The position numbers and the translations under genes are program-made. Below the pieces are notes generated by a model, which made no database searches, was not told the origin of the DNA, and saw only the letters and a program-made list of their open reading frames with translations. 64,000 nt of DNA from Planctomycetota bacterium. GTDB taxonomy: Bacteria; Planctomycetota; UBA1135. Of this stretch, positions 1 to 7,058 are shown piece by piece. Position 1 is the stretch's first letter, and the number at the start of each line of letters is the position of its first letter. The DNA lies in the NCBI GenBank assembly GCA_008501825.1, contig QQUA01000015.1:1-64000 (forward strand), read 5' to 3'.

Positions 1-66
1 AGCGAAGTTGCTTCGCTGACCCCGTGGGCCTGGAAGAAGGACCAGGCTACCGACACCAAAGCTTGA
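1..66 (+). CDS. C-terminal end of an unidentified protein (partial)
   Basis: Frame 1 is open from the first base to a TGA at 64-66 and encodes 21 residues ending WKKDQATDTKA. The composition (A, T, K, D, W) looks like a genuine C-terminus, but only the tail is visible and no family can be named. It converges with the minus-strand gene whose stop is at 74. Bases 1-17 also form a perfect inverted repeat (AGCGAAG, TTG, CTTCGCT) lying inside this frame. The call rests only on an open frame running off the edge. Confidence 0.35.
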   Translation, partial: SEVASLTPWAWKKDQATDTKA

Positions 67-73
67 TTTGAAT

Positions 74-523
74 TCAAGCCGAATCCGGCCAAAGCTTAGG
101 TAATACATGGCGTGACCGGACGCTTACGTCTGGACCAGAGATTCCAAGAGCTCCTTCGCCGGGCTCCCCAATGCACACCCGAAATGACTTGATGGATTCA
201 GTCGATGCGGAAATTGATAATTCAACGTGCACTGGTGTAACTGTATGGTCACTTATCAGGATACATGTGCCTGCAAATTCGGCTGCTTCGGGGCCCGTTT
301 TTCGAGCTAATGTAAAAAAGTAGCCATCAATGCTCTCGCTAGCCCACTCCAAGTGAAATTGGCAAAGCAGATTTGGGATAAACAACTCCAACGTATAGCA
401 GAACTCGTCTGATGGCTCTACAGTGAACTTGGAATCGACTGGTACTTCTGATATGAGAGCTCTCAATGCAGACACAAGTTGGACTTCCAGGCTCCGGTTA
501 TTTTTTCTGCTGCTTGGTTTCAT
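74..523 (-). CDS. Hypothetical protein, last gene of the Rhs immunity array
   Basis: About 149 residues from the ATG at 521-523 (MKPSSRKNN). An ATG at 545-547 would add 8 residues, and the longest open frame starts at a TTG (641-643) with little support. I do not recognise the family. It has no signal peptide and no transmembrane segment, is slightly acidic, and has the size and mixed alpha/beta look of small cytoplasmic immunity proteins. It is the most distal gene of the minus-strand series that begins with the RHS protein at 14210, and it lies downstream of a barstar gene. A role as an orphan immunity protein is inferred from position only. Confidence 0.5.
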   Translation of the reverse strand: MKPSSRKNNRSLEVQLVSALRALISEVPVDSKFTVEPSDEFCYTLELFIPNLLCQFHLEWASESIDGYFFTLARKTGPEAAEFAGTCILISDHTVTPVHVELSISASTESIKSFRVCIGEPGEGALGISGPDVSVRSRHVLPKLWPDSA

Positions 524-636
524 TTTGCTTTGCGCGTGAAAATCCATCGTTCGAGAGAACGAAAGGAAGGCTAGTCTGCCTCCAGTCGTCGAGAGTCCAG
601 TTCCAAATCCATCGGCCGCCGTTAATTTAGTATATT

Positions 637-790
637 TTAGCAAATCTGGTAGGTGATGAAAAAAGCCATCACGACTATCCCCTCGGGGTTTCTGACGAAT
701 CCGACAGGTTTGGTTTCAACAGGGTTCTCGAGATAGGCCATTATATTGTAGTGATTCCAATGCGCCAAACTCCGAGTCACATCCCAGAGT
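637..790 (-). other. Short open frame between barstar copy 1 and the distal gene
   Basis: The minus strand between the barstar stop and the next gene keeps one frame open, ending at a TAA (637-639). It has an internal ATG at 739-741 (MAYLENPVETKPVGF...) giving 34 residues, and protein-like sequence continues upstream of that ATG into the end of the barstar gene. The residue mix looks more coding than random, so this may be a vestige of an immunity or toxin gene. No family is recognised and there is no clear ribosome-binding site. Confidence 0.15.
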
Positions 791-793
791 TGG

Positions 794-1255
794 CTAGTGG
801 AAGGGGTTCAGTGCCGGATTGCGGAAGGCCTCGCTATTCCCTAAGAAGAAGATCTCCATTTGAAACGGATCCTCTAAGGCACTTAAAGCTCTAGCTCTAG
901 CTAGAAGCAGGTGGACAGCACGAACGAATTCGTGAAGATTTCTCTCCAGCAGTGAATCCGCATTTTTCCAGATGAGAGCGATATTCTTGTAGATCCCCGA
1001 ATCAGCAACTTCAAAGATGCACTCATTGTAGGCATCCCAGTTTATCCCAAAGTAACTCGGAAAACCCAGGGCTTGGCCGAGGCTCTTCAAGAGATCCTTC
1101 TCACTGTTGAAATGACGACCGTCAATGGTCGTGATTTGAAACCCAATCTTCTTTAAGCCTTTTCGTAATAGATGCTCTTCTGAATTGTGGGCGAAGTAGG
1201 GTTCATACCTCCTTAGCCAAGGAAGGTGTTTATCAATTGACAGCCATGAGCTCAT
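794..1255 (-). CDS. Barstar-family RNase inhibitor (copy 1)
   Basis: 153 residues starting at ATG 1253-1255. The middle carries the barstar (barnase inhibitor) signature: a beta-strand ending in the segment IDGRHFNSEKDLLKSLGQAL, followed by FPSYFGINWDAYNEC. The Asp/Trp-rich helix after GINWDA is the part that plugs the RNase active site in characterised barstars. Known family members bind and neutralise barnase-like ribonucleases in the cytoplasm. No barnase-like toxin is visible nearby, so this is an orphan immunity gene. It is a close duplicate of the gene at 2189-2650, differing at only about a dozen and a half residues, with homology reaching some 20 bp upstream of the start codon. Confidence 0.85.
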   Translation of the reverse strand: MSSWLSIDKHLPWLRRYEPYFAHNSEEHLLRKGLKKIGFQITTIDGRHFNSEKDLLKSLGQALGFPSYFGINWDAYNECIFEVADSGIYKNIALIWKNADSLLERNLHEFVRAVHLLLARARALSALEDPFQMEIFFLGNSEAFRNPALNPFH

Positions 1256-1698
1256 GAATTTACCGTACTCTGATGAGGCATTCTAATGGGAATTAGTCCA
1301 TAGACTTAAATACCCTTAGCTTGAAAGGTAGATGTTTTCTTGGTTTCCAATCTTTGAGGGGATACTCCATGTAGCAATCATTTTACAGGCATGCCTTCGT
1401 ACGTCCAAATTTTTCTATTTACTGAAAACAAATTTCTTCTGGTCTTTGTTGCCACTGTCAAGGAAGTCGTGAAGCTAATTTGAATTTCTCTGCATGAGCA
1501 GATCTCGTGTTGGAGTGAACTGACTTGCCGAGGCTCAAGCCTCCAAGCCGGAATGCGGTTTTTCGGAGGCAGAAGATGAGCGCCAATGGAGGTCGCCTCC
1601 GAACTGTCGCCGGGGTCGACCAAGCGACTTGAAAATCCCGATGTGAGAGAAAATAGCTGTTGATGGAGGCGGTGTTTGCTCCATTTGGAGAATTCCGT
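1256..1698. other. Gap without a supported gene; contains two perfect palindromes
   Basis: Two overlapping minus-strand open frames (1378-1623, 81 codons; 1458-1706, 82 codons) cover this stretch, but they are rich in Arg/Ser/Pro, lack a ribosome-binding site and resemble no family I know, so I do not call them. Two perfect inverted repeats are present: GAGGCT-CA-AGCCTC at 1530-1543 and GGAGG-TCG-CCTCC at 1588-1600. The base composition of 1500-1640 is GC-richer than the flanking immunity genes. It may be the footprint of a lost toxin gene. Confidence 0.3.
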
Positions 1699-2145
1699 CT
1701 AGCCAAACGGCCAGAATTGACGGTTTCCCTCTGAATCGAATAAGGGGTACATGGTTAATGAGTCAACTTGGCCTTCGGTAATCCAAAAAGTAATTCCAAG
1801 CTTTTCGCACTCGTACTCGCACGCATCCCAGAAATCAAATTTCTCAGTTAATTTCAAATCAGGGAGAATTCCCTCTTCCTTCAGCTCCAAGAGGTGTTCA
1901 TTAGATTTCCCGATGATAATCTTTCCATTCAATGTCCAGTCGGGTCTTTCGAAAGTAACGGTGCTAAGTCTGCCCTCATCTTCGATGTGGAAATCACAAT
2001 TAATTCCAAGGCTTTCATAGATCCAGCATTCAAGGCCCTCTTGAGCAGAATCGACAATGTCTGGATGTCCAAGTGCATGACGGAGTTCATCCTTTGTCAT
2101 TCCAAGTGTGACATTGCCAAATCCCACATGAACAATGATCTCCAT
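1699..2145 (-). CDS. Hypothetical immunity-like protein
   Basis: 148 residues from ATG 2143-2145. No signal peptide or membrane segment. The protein is acidic and aromatic, starts with a short strand followed by the helix GMTKDELRHALGHPDIV, and ends in a Trp/Pro/Phe-rich tail (RQFWPFG). That start resembles the small alpha/beta folds common among polymorphic-toxin immunity proteins, but I cannot name a family. It sits between the two barstar copies in the same orientation and its sequence is clearly AT-richer than the housekeeping genes further right, in keeping with horizontally acquired cargo. Function inferred from context only. Confidence 0.6.
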   Translation of the reverse strand: MEIIVHVGFGNVTLGMTKDELRHALGHPDIVDSAQEGLECWIYESLGINCDFHIEDEGRLSTVTFERPDWTLNGKIIIGKSNEHLLELKEEGILPDLKLTEKFDFWDACEYECEKLGITFWITEGQVDSLTMYPLFDSEGNRQFWPFG

Positions 2146-2188
2146 GTCTATGGTTGAGGTTGGGGATTGGCCGCTTTCGTGACTGGTG

Positions 2189-2650
2189 TTAGTGGAAGGG
2201 GTTCAGTGCCGGATTGCGGAAGGCCTCGCCATTCCCTAAGAAGAAGATTTCCATTTGAAATGGATCTTCTAAACCACTTAATTCTCTAGCTGTTGCTAGA
2301 AGCAGGTGGACGGCACCAACGAATTCGTGAAGATTTCTTTCCAGCAGTGAATCCGCATTTGTCCAGATGAGAGCGATATTCTTGTAGATCCCCGAATCAG
2401 CAAGATCAAAGATGCACTCATCATAGGCATCCCAGTTTATCCCAAAGTAACTTGGAAAGCCCAGGGCTTGGCCGAGGCTCTTCAAGAGATCCTTCTCACA
2501 GTTGAAATGACGGCCGTCAATGGTCGTGATTTGAAACCCAATCTTCTTTAAGCCTTTTCGTAATAGATGTTCTTCTGAATTGTGGGCGAAGTAGGGTTTG
2601 CATCTCTTTAGCCAAGGAAGGTGCTTTTTTACTTGCAGCCATGAACCCAT
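2189..2650 (-). CDS. Barstar-family RNase inhibitor (copy 2)
   Basis: 153 residues from ATG 2648-2650 (MGSWLQVKKHLPWL). The open frame extends upstream to 2935, but the extra N-terminal part is out-of-frame overlap with the neighbouring gene, and the duplicate at 794-1255 starts at exactly the equivalent ATG, which fixes this start. It carries the same barstar core (TIDGRHFNCEKDLLKSLGQ, then GINWDAYDEC). The C-terminal 17 residues (FFLGNGEAFRNPALNPFH region) are nearly identical to copy 1. Differences cluster in the N-terminal 20 residues and the helix ARELSGLEDP. Likely cytoplasmic inhibitor of a barnase-type Rhs toxin tip that is no longer present. Confidence 0.85.
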   Translation of the reverse strand: MGSWLQVKKHLPWLKRCKPYFAHNSEEHLLRKGLKKIGFQITTIDGRHFNCEKDLLKSLGQALGFPSYFGINWDAYDECIFDLADSGIYKNIALIWTNADSLLERNLHEFVGAVHLLLATARELSGLEDPFQMEIFFLGNGEAFRNPALNPFH

Positions 2651-2724
2651 GGATTTTCCGTACTCTAAGATCACTCTGTCTTTTTTTCGACTGTCCTTCA
2701 AACCGGGGGAATTCCATGGCCGCT

Positions 2725-3300
2725 GCAGGCGGTCGACGGTCATCACGTTGGCTCGATTGGCGCGCCCCATGAACTGTCGCTCACGTGTATCGGCTTGTAA
2801 GAGCGCGCGAGCGACTTGTCGAATACCACGACAAGCTCGTCTGGCATGTAATCCAAGTCTGGAGCCTTGCCCAGTGCGATCACGATCGAACCCGAGGCAA
2901 AGTTGAGGCGAATCGACCACAGAGACTCCGGGCAATCCTCACCCGAGATCTGCCAGGAGGCTGCGACCGAGGTGATTCGATTACCGATATGCTCGCGCCA
3001 AGCTTTGCGGTCAGCAGCATCGAGGACTTCGGACGCAATCCCTGAATACGATTCTCCCTCGAGAATTCCAAGGCCCTCGAGCTCGCCGGTCATGGCCCAA
3101 GTGATAGCCGTTGTACCGCGGTCGCCTAGATCCAGGTCGACGGCTGCAAGATCACAATCCACCCCCTTTTCGCTGCCCGTGTAGTACATCCCGTCCACTG
3201 GCGGCAGGTAGTGATAAGTAACTCCCGACAGCCGTGCGTCCTTGAGTGACGCCAGCCTCGCGCAGTCGGCTCGTGTGAAGGGCGTAGGCTTGCTAGGATT
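2725..3300. repeat. Direct repeat, left copy (partner at about 6470-7055)
   Basis: The stretch is nearly identical at DNA level to about 6470-7055, in the same orientation 3.7 kb away. It contains one immunity-like gene plus about 20-30 bp beyond its stop codon (shared GCAGGCGGTC then GGTCATCACG). Similarity fades at the ATG on the other side. The duplicate boundaries hug a single gene, as expected for cassette duplication by recombination in an Rhs array. Confidence 0.75.
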
Positions 3301-3303
3301 CAT
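2743..3303 (-). CDS. Immunity-like hypothetical protein (copy 1 of duplicated pair)
   Basis: 186 residues from ATG 3301-3303. The start codon lies inside the end of the TPR gene (stop 3293-3295), an 11-bp overlap that suggests translational coupling. Soluble and acidic, with a core DLDLGDRGTTAITWAM and a C-terminal strand DELVVVFDKSLA. I do not recognise the family. Its near-identical paralogue at 6489-7058 is translationally coupled to the tail of an orphan Rhs tip, which is the usual position of an Rhs immunity gene, so an immunity role is likely for both. Substitutions between the copies are mostly in the loop after YHYLPPVDG and in the region before DELVVV. Confidence 0.65.
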   Translation of the reverse strand: MNPSKPTPFTRADCARLASLKDARLSGVTYHYLPPVDGMYYTGSEKGVDCDLAAVDLDLGDRGTTAITWAMTGELEGLGILEGESYSGIASEVLDAADRKAWREHIGNRITSVAASWQISGEDCPESLWSIRLNFASGSIVIALGKAPDLDYMPDELVVVFDKSLARSYKPIHVSDSSWGAPIEPT

Positions 3304-3868
3304 TAGTTGATGGAAGGAAAAGGGTTCCTTTCTTTTTACTTTCGAGGCTTTCTTGGGCTAGACGGAGTATTTCCAGAGCTTCATCAAAATCAGGTTTGTA
3401 TTGAAGGGCCTGTTTTGCACTTGATAGTGCTGCCTGAGGATCGAATGCAAGCTGCGAATCTGCCAACAACGTAAATGCGCTATGATCCTTTACCTTTTCC
3501 ACTAATTGTTGGAAACAGAATGCGGCTTTCTGGTAGAAGCCACGTTCTCTCCAAATGAGTCCTAATTGCCCCCAGGCTGCGGGATGGCCAGGATCAATTC
3601 TTAGGGCAATTTTGAGTTCTTTTTCTGCCTCCTCAAGTCGGGAGGCTTCTCTCAAAAACATTCCTTTAATAGTAATTGGGAGCGGGTTTTGCGGTTCGGC
3701 TTTGATTTCGCATTCCACGATGGAAAGAGCATCTTTCAGATTTCCATTTTCTGCCAGATCCCAGGCCCTCTCAAGAGCTGATTTTGAACTATTCGACTTT
3801 GAAAACTTATCGATCACTTTTAAGTAACTCCTCAATTCAATGATCGTAGCTTTGTTCGGCTGTGCCAA
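3293..3868 (-). CDS. TPR-repeat protein in the immunity array
   Basis: 191 residues with about three tetratricopeptide repeats: a helix pair around AWDLAENGNLKDALSIVE, a second ending EEAEKELKIALRIDPGHP, a third around GLIWRERGFYQKAAFCFQQL, and a partial fourth. No signal peptide. The only start in frame is a TTG at 3866-3868, because a TGA lies four codons upstream; a GGAGG about 20 bases before it is far for a ribosome site, so the true start is uncertain. It directly follows the decayed RHS-core fragment and overlaps the next immunity-like gene by 11 bp. TPR proteins are protein-binding scaffolds; here it may be an immunity or adaptor protein. Confidence 0.6.
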   Translation of the reverse strand: MAQPNKATIIELRSYLKVIDKFSKSNSSKSALERAWDLAENGNLKDALSIVECEIKAEPQNPLPITIKGMFLREASRLEEAEKELKIALRIDPGHPAAWGQLGLIWRERGFYQKAAFCFQQLVEKVKDHSAFTLLADSQLAFDPQAALSSAKQALQYKPDFDEALEILRLAQESLESKKKGTLFLPSTNES

Positions 3869-3941
3869 TCGAACTGATTCTCACCAAGTTTCCTCCATTT
3901 GTCCTAGTAGGTCAAGAGGATTTTTCCCGTTTCATCGAGAT

Positions 3942-4150
3942 TTATTCTGGGCCTAACGCGTCTAAGAATCCTCTTGTTGCCAGGCAATGCCCAGTATGCC
4001 TCCAGTTGCCAATGCCACGAGAAGTTGGGATGTCACTGGCCCCGTTCATAGACCCAGCCGTTGACTTGCTCGAACCTCCAGGTGAAGGGCCCTTTGAAGT
4101 CTCGAGCGATGAGCCAAGTGTCATCGTCGGCCGGGTTAGGTGTCCCCTAA
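3942..4150 (-). pseudogene. Decayed RHS-core fragment
   Basis: Reading the minus strand from about 4142 gives PNPADDDTWLIARDFKG, which matches PDPADDGTWFIARDFQG of the intact RHS protein (near 9390). A stop codon precedes the match, another follows it (after WVYERGQ), and after a frameshift the sequence PTSRGIGNWR matches LTSSGIGNQR of the same RHS core. DNA similarity to about 9180-9400 is visible by eye (for example TGATGACACTTGG and TCGTCGGCCGGG). This is therefore a non-functional remnant of a second RHS gene that once stood upstream of the TPR and barstar genes. Confidence 0.75.
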
Positions 4151-4202
4151 GCAGATTGAATGCCGTGTCGATCAAATCGGGCGAGCTCTAGGAGAATCCA
4201 TA

Positions 4203-4505
4203 CTATGGTCCTGCGACTTCCTCTGCCAATTTGACAAACACCTGGAGTATTTCTTCAAGATTTTTTGGCCCTCCGAAGCCTTTAAAGGAATCATCCGTTA
4301 TGTAGCAGCGAATCCAATCCGAAGGCGATCGATCCTCTGAAATTTCTCTCCAACCTAGCTTTGAAGGATCCGTTCCGGCAAGGTCAATCACTACTGCCCA
4401 GCCTGGGTTGTCAAGGGTTTCGATCTTAACGCCGTGTTGGTGCTCCCAATTCCCATCACACTGATCTTCATACCAGGATTGAAGGAATCGTAGTATTTTT
4501 CCCAT
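4203..4505 (-). CDS. Imm53-family immunity protein
   Basis: 100 residues from ATG 4503-4505, stop TAG 4203-4205. The N-terminal half carries the Imm53 signature: a Trp/Tyr/Cys motif LQSWYEDQCDGNWEHQ, then the strand GVKIETLDNPGWAVVIDL. Imm53 proteins are predicted immunity partners of polymorphic toxins, including Rhs proteins, and act in the cytoplasm. No intact cognate toxin is visible. The 260 bp upstream (4506-4765) hold only broken short frames such as TPGELLDHPHLASGR ending in a stop, perhaps what is left of its toxin tip. Confidence 0.75.
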   Translation of the reverse strand: MGKILRFLQSWYEDQCDGNWEHQHGVKIETLDNPGWAVVIDLAGTDPSKLGWREISEDRSPSDWIRCYITDDSFKGFGGPKNLEEILQVFVKLAEEVAGP

Positions 4506-4765
4506 GTTTCTAAGCCTCCGTTCAGCTTTCGAGCAAGCCTGACTTCATGCTTTGTGGCAGAACGTGTTGCTTTGTTGCGTTGGTTGGTTTTTTTCATTTG
4601 GCTCAATATTGGTCTTGGCCTCGTGGACACCTTGAGTTTCGGCTACCTTCCACTCGCCAGGTGCGGGTGATCGAGAAGCTCTCCAGGCGTGACCAACTGT
4701 TCGTTATTCGCACCGACGGGGCTTTCATCACGGAAACACGATTGCTTCGTTGGGCAAACAGGCTC

Positions 4766-5209
4766 TCATGACTCAAGGTCGGAAAGCTGGCTCCACAGCC
4801 AAGATACGAAATCCTCGCTGTCAACCACCGTATCCTTGTCAAAGCCTACCGTATGGTCCCAAAACACTACTGGAGGATCGCCAGCGGTTCTTGTGTCAAG
4901 ACAGAACAAATTGCCGCCACCGTCATTCATCACGGGTAGCAAGTACTTGGGCAGAGCCAGCTCCATTTCGGATCTCTCACTTTGCGTTATGCGTACGAGA
5001 TCTAAATGAGGGGGCCCACCAAGGCCATACAACTCCAGGTGCTCAACCCCACCCCACCCATACTGCACTAAAAACTGACGGTAACCGCCTTCGATACGGA
5101 GTCCGAGATCCTTCTCTGCAGCCGCAATCTCGGCCTCCGAGGCCCCAGCTCCAAGGTCCTGGCACTCGTAGCCGAGCAGGCGGCTACTCAGTTCTTCATA
5201 GTTCGGCAT
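4766..5209 (-). CDS. SMI1/KNR4-family (SUKH) immunity protein
   Basis: 147 residues from ATG 5207-5209 (MPNYEELSSRLL); the frame extends to 5257 but the added residues (MQELLQRWPRL...) do not look like the family. The SUKH pattern is clear: GASEAEIAAAEKDLG near residue 22, the core LGLRIEGGYRQFLVQYGWGG, then DGGGNLFCLDTR and a strand PPVVFWDHT. SUKH proteins are among the commonest immunity proteins in polymorphic-toxin loci and bind diverse nuclease tips. Here it is an orphan between the DUF4304 and Imm53 genes, in the same orientation as the RHS gene. Confidence 0.8.
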   Translation of the reverse strand: MPNYEELSSRLLGYECQDLGAGASEAEIAAAEKDLGLRIEGGYRQFLVQYGWGGVEHLELYGLGGPPHLDLVRITQSERSEMELALPKYLLPVMNDGGGNLFCLDTRTAGDPPVVFWDHTVGFDKDTVVDSEDFVSWLWSQLSDLES

Positions 5210-5554
5210 GATGTTTTTTCGCGTAAGCCGCGGCCATCGTTGGAGTAATTCCTGCAAGAGTTTGGCTCAAGCCGATGATCAGTTCGAGTCATTGGCGTTG
5301 GATGGCCGAACCCGTCGGTCCCGCCGTCGGACAGCGGATTTCAGTGATGCAGTTTCATCTCCCGGCCGGTGCCCTCCCCGACCAGCTCCTACAGCTCATC
5401 GACGCTTTCCTCGAGCGGGAGAAGCTCAAGGGGAACGGGACGGGGTAGGTTGGGACGGAGCTCGGCTTCGCGAGGCTACGTTCCTCTCGATTGCGCCGTT
5501 CTAGGTATCGACAGAGAAGGGGACCTCTCGGTTCGCAGGCGAGTTCCAGGCCGT
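5210..5554. other. Gap without a supported gene
   Basis: Several short, overlapping open frames exist. The most protein-like is on the plus strand, 5302-5448 (ATG GCC..., 48 residues), containing GALPDQLLQLIDAFLERE, and the frame is open upstream to at least 5242. It is opposite in direction to all its neighbours and has no clear ribosome-binding site. It might be the C-terminal scrap of a mobile-element or other gene. I cannot assign it. Confidence 0.25.
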
Positions 5555-6208
5555 TCAAGCTGACAGGACCTGATCCCGCAGCCGCTTGATGATCTTCTCG
5601 ATTGGCGAGCCCTCTGCCTCACCCAACGCCTGCTCGATTGCGCGTTGGGCCTTGGCGCTTTGCCCCGTCTTCGAGTAGATGAGGCATGCGTAGGCATGGC
5701 GCTGGGCCGGCGCTTGAGGCGCGACGAATCGCGTGGGCGTATCCATCGTCCCGCAAAGCAACTCGGCAACGTCAACGGGAGATTCGAACTTTGCGAGGAA
5801 GGGCAGGAGCAGCTTCTGAACCCAATCACATTGCTCCCTTGCGATCTCCTCATCCACGACCTCTTGGGGACTATCGCGTGACGTGACCTTCCACCACTTG
5901 TCAAGACTCGACTCTTCGAGCATCCCAATTCGCACAGACAAGCAGCAGTCCACGATCTTGGGCTTCTCTGGATCAGGCCGACCTGAGTACGCGCTCACGA
6001 TTCCGGGGATGTAGATGCCCCCGTTGATTGTGAACTTCGCCTCATCTTCGTCGTTCCACCTGCTTTTCTGGATATCGACCAGCAAAGCCATTTCGCCATG
6101 CTGGGCAAGATAAACACTGCCTTTCTTGCGAAAACCTTGCGATCTCAGAAGGGGAGTCAGACTTCCCTTCAAGATCCCGGTGATTCGTTGCGCGAGTGGT
6201 GATGCCAT
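5555..6208 (-). CDS. DUF4304-domain immunity-like protein
   Basis: 217 residues from ATG 6206-6208. The N-terminal 130 residues match the DUF4304 pattern: a helix ending LLRSQGFRKKGSVYL, then VDIQKSRWNDEDEAKFTING, a strand GGIYIPGIVSAY and the later acidic segment. DUF4304 proteins occur repeatedly downstream of polymorphic toxins and are thought to be immunity proteins. The C-terminus adds a short helical hairpin (HAYACLIYSKTGQSAKAQRA) resembling half a TPR unit. The gene starts 9 bases after the stop of a toxin-tip remnant ending at 6217, the expected toxin-immunity order. Confidence 0.75.
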   Translation of the reverse strand: MASPLAQRITGILKGSLTPLLRSQGFRKKGSVYLAQHGEMALLVDIQKSRWNDEDEAKFTINGGIYIPGIVSAYSGRPDPEKPKIVDCCLSVRIGMLEESSLDKWWKVTSRDSPQEVVDEEIAREQCDWVQKLLLPFLAKFESPVDVAELLCGTMDTPTRFVAPQAPAQRHAYACLIYSKTGQSAKAQRAIEQALGEAEGSPIEKIIKRLRDQVLSA

Positions 6209-6216
6209 GGTCGACC

Positions 6217-6470
6217 CTACTTCGGAGGATCGTAGTAAATTACACGTCCGCGCCCGCTCGGATTTAGCTCAACAGGACGCCCCGATGGTGTAACCGCATC
6301 GGGTTGCCGCCAGGATGTATTCATCCTCATCCCTAAAGTAAACCACTTGCATAAGGCATGCTCGCCAGGAGGCACAGCAGCGCATGGATGGGCCAGCGAC
6401 TTCGCATGCACCCAGACTCTCATCGCAGCGCCGACGCCAAGCTCGTGGTTCCTGGAGGGTGAGGGCCGGT
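6217..6470 (-). pseudogene. Remnant of a toxin C-terminal tip
   Basis: An open minus-strand frame ends at TAG 6217-6219 with the protein-like tail TPSGRPVELNPSGRGRVIYY followed by DPPK, preceded by GEHALCKWFTLGMRMNTSW. Upstream of about 6470 the frame merely overlaps the neighbouring immunity-like gene in another frame, so no start codon or linker is left. Position directly before a DUF4304 gene and the Gly/Pro-rich toxin-like ending suggest the 3-prime scrap of an Rhs toxin tip. I do not recognise the toxin family. Confidence 0.4.
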
Positions 6471-7055
6471 GCAGGCGGTCCATGGTCATCACGTCGGCTC
6501 GATTGGCGCGCCCCAGGAACTGTCGCTCACGTGTATCGGCTTGTAAGAGTGCGCGAGCGACTTGTCGGACACCACGACGAGCTCGTCTGGCTCGTAATCC
6601 AAGTGTGGATAGGCGGTGCCTAGTGCGATTACGATCGAACCCGTAGCAAAGTTGAGGCGAATCGACCACAGAGACTCCGGGCAATCCTCACCCGAGATCT
6701 GCCAGGAGGCTGCGACCGAGGTGATTCGATTACCGATATGCTCGCGCCAAGCTTCGCGGTCAGCAGCATCGAGGACTTCGGACGCAATCCCTGAATACGA
6801 TTCTCCTTCGAGAATTCCAAGGCCCTCGAGCTCGCCGGCCATGGCCCAAGTGATAGCCGTCGTACTGCGGTCGCCAAGGTCCAAATCGACGGCTGCAAGA
6901 ATGTGATCCACCCCCTTTTCTCCGCCCGCGTAGTACGTCCCGTCTGCTGGCGGGAAGTAGTGGTAAGTAACTCCCGACAGCCGTGCGTCCTTGAGTGACG
7001 CCAGCCTCGCGCAGTCGGCTCGTGTGATGGGCGTAGGCTTGCTAGGATTCTCCGT
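6470..7055. repeat. Direct repeat, right copy (partner at about 2725-3300)
   Basis: Near-identical to the stretch at 2725-3300 in the same orientation. It includes the complete immunity-like gene and some 20-30 bp beyond its stop. The only larger differences are a short indel near 6610 and clustered substitutions near 6895-6960. One copy is attached to an orphan Rhs tip and the other to a TPR gene, so the gene has been copied into two different contexts. Confidence 0.75.
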
Positions 7056-7058
7056 CAT
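6489..7058 (-). CDS. Immunity-like hypothetical protein (copy 2 of duplicated pair)
   Basis: 189 residues from ATG 7056-7058 (MTENPSKPTPITRADC). The open frame continues to 7184 but that part overlaps the orphan Rhs tip in another frame. The tip's stop (TAA at 7058-7060) shares its last base with this ATG (TAATG), so the two genes are translationally coupled, the classic layout of an Rhs tip and its immunity gene. It has the same core as the copy at 2743-3303 (DLDLGDRSTTAITWAM, DELVVVSDKSLA). No family recognised; cytoplasmic, no membrane segment. An immunity role is inferred from coupling and duplication. Confidence 0.7.
   Translation of the reverse strand: MTENPSKPTPITRADCARLASLKDARLSGVTYHYFPPADGTYYAGGEKGVDHILAAVDLDLGDRSTTAITWAMAGELEGLGILEGESYSGIASEVLDAADREAWREHIGNRITSVAASWQISGEDCPESLWSIRLNFATGSIVIALGTAYPHLDYEPDELVVVSDKSLAHSYKPIHVSDSSWGAPIEPT

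Noticed and set aside
1378-1706. Two overlapping 81-82-codon frames
   Set aside because: Low-complexity Arg/Ser/Pro composition, no ribosome-binding site, no known family, and they overlap each other in different frames.
2651-2935. N-terminal extension of barstar copy 2 in the same open frame
   Set aside because: It is the out-of-frame overlap of the neighbouring immunity-like gene; the duplicate barstar starts at the equivalent ATG (2648-2650).
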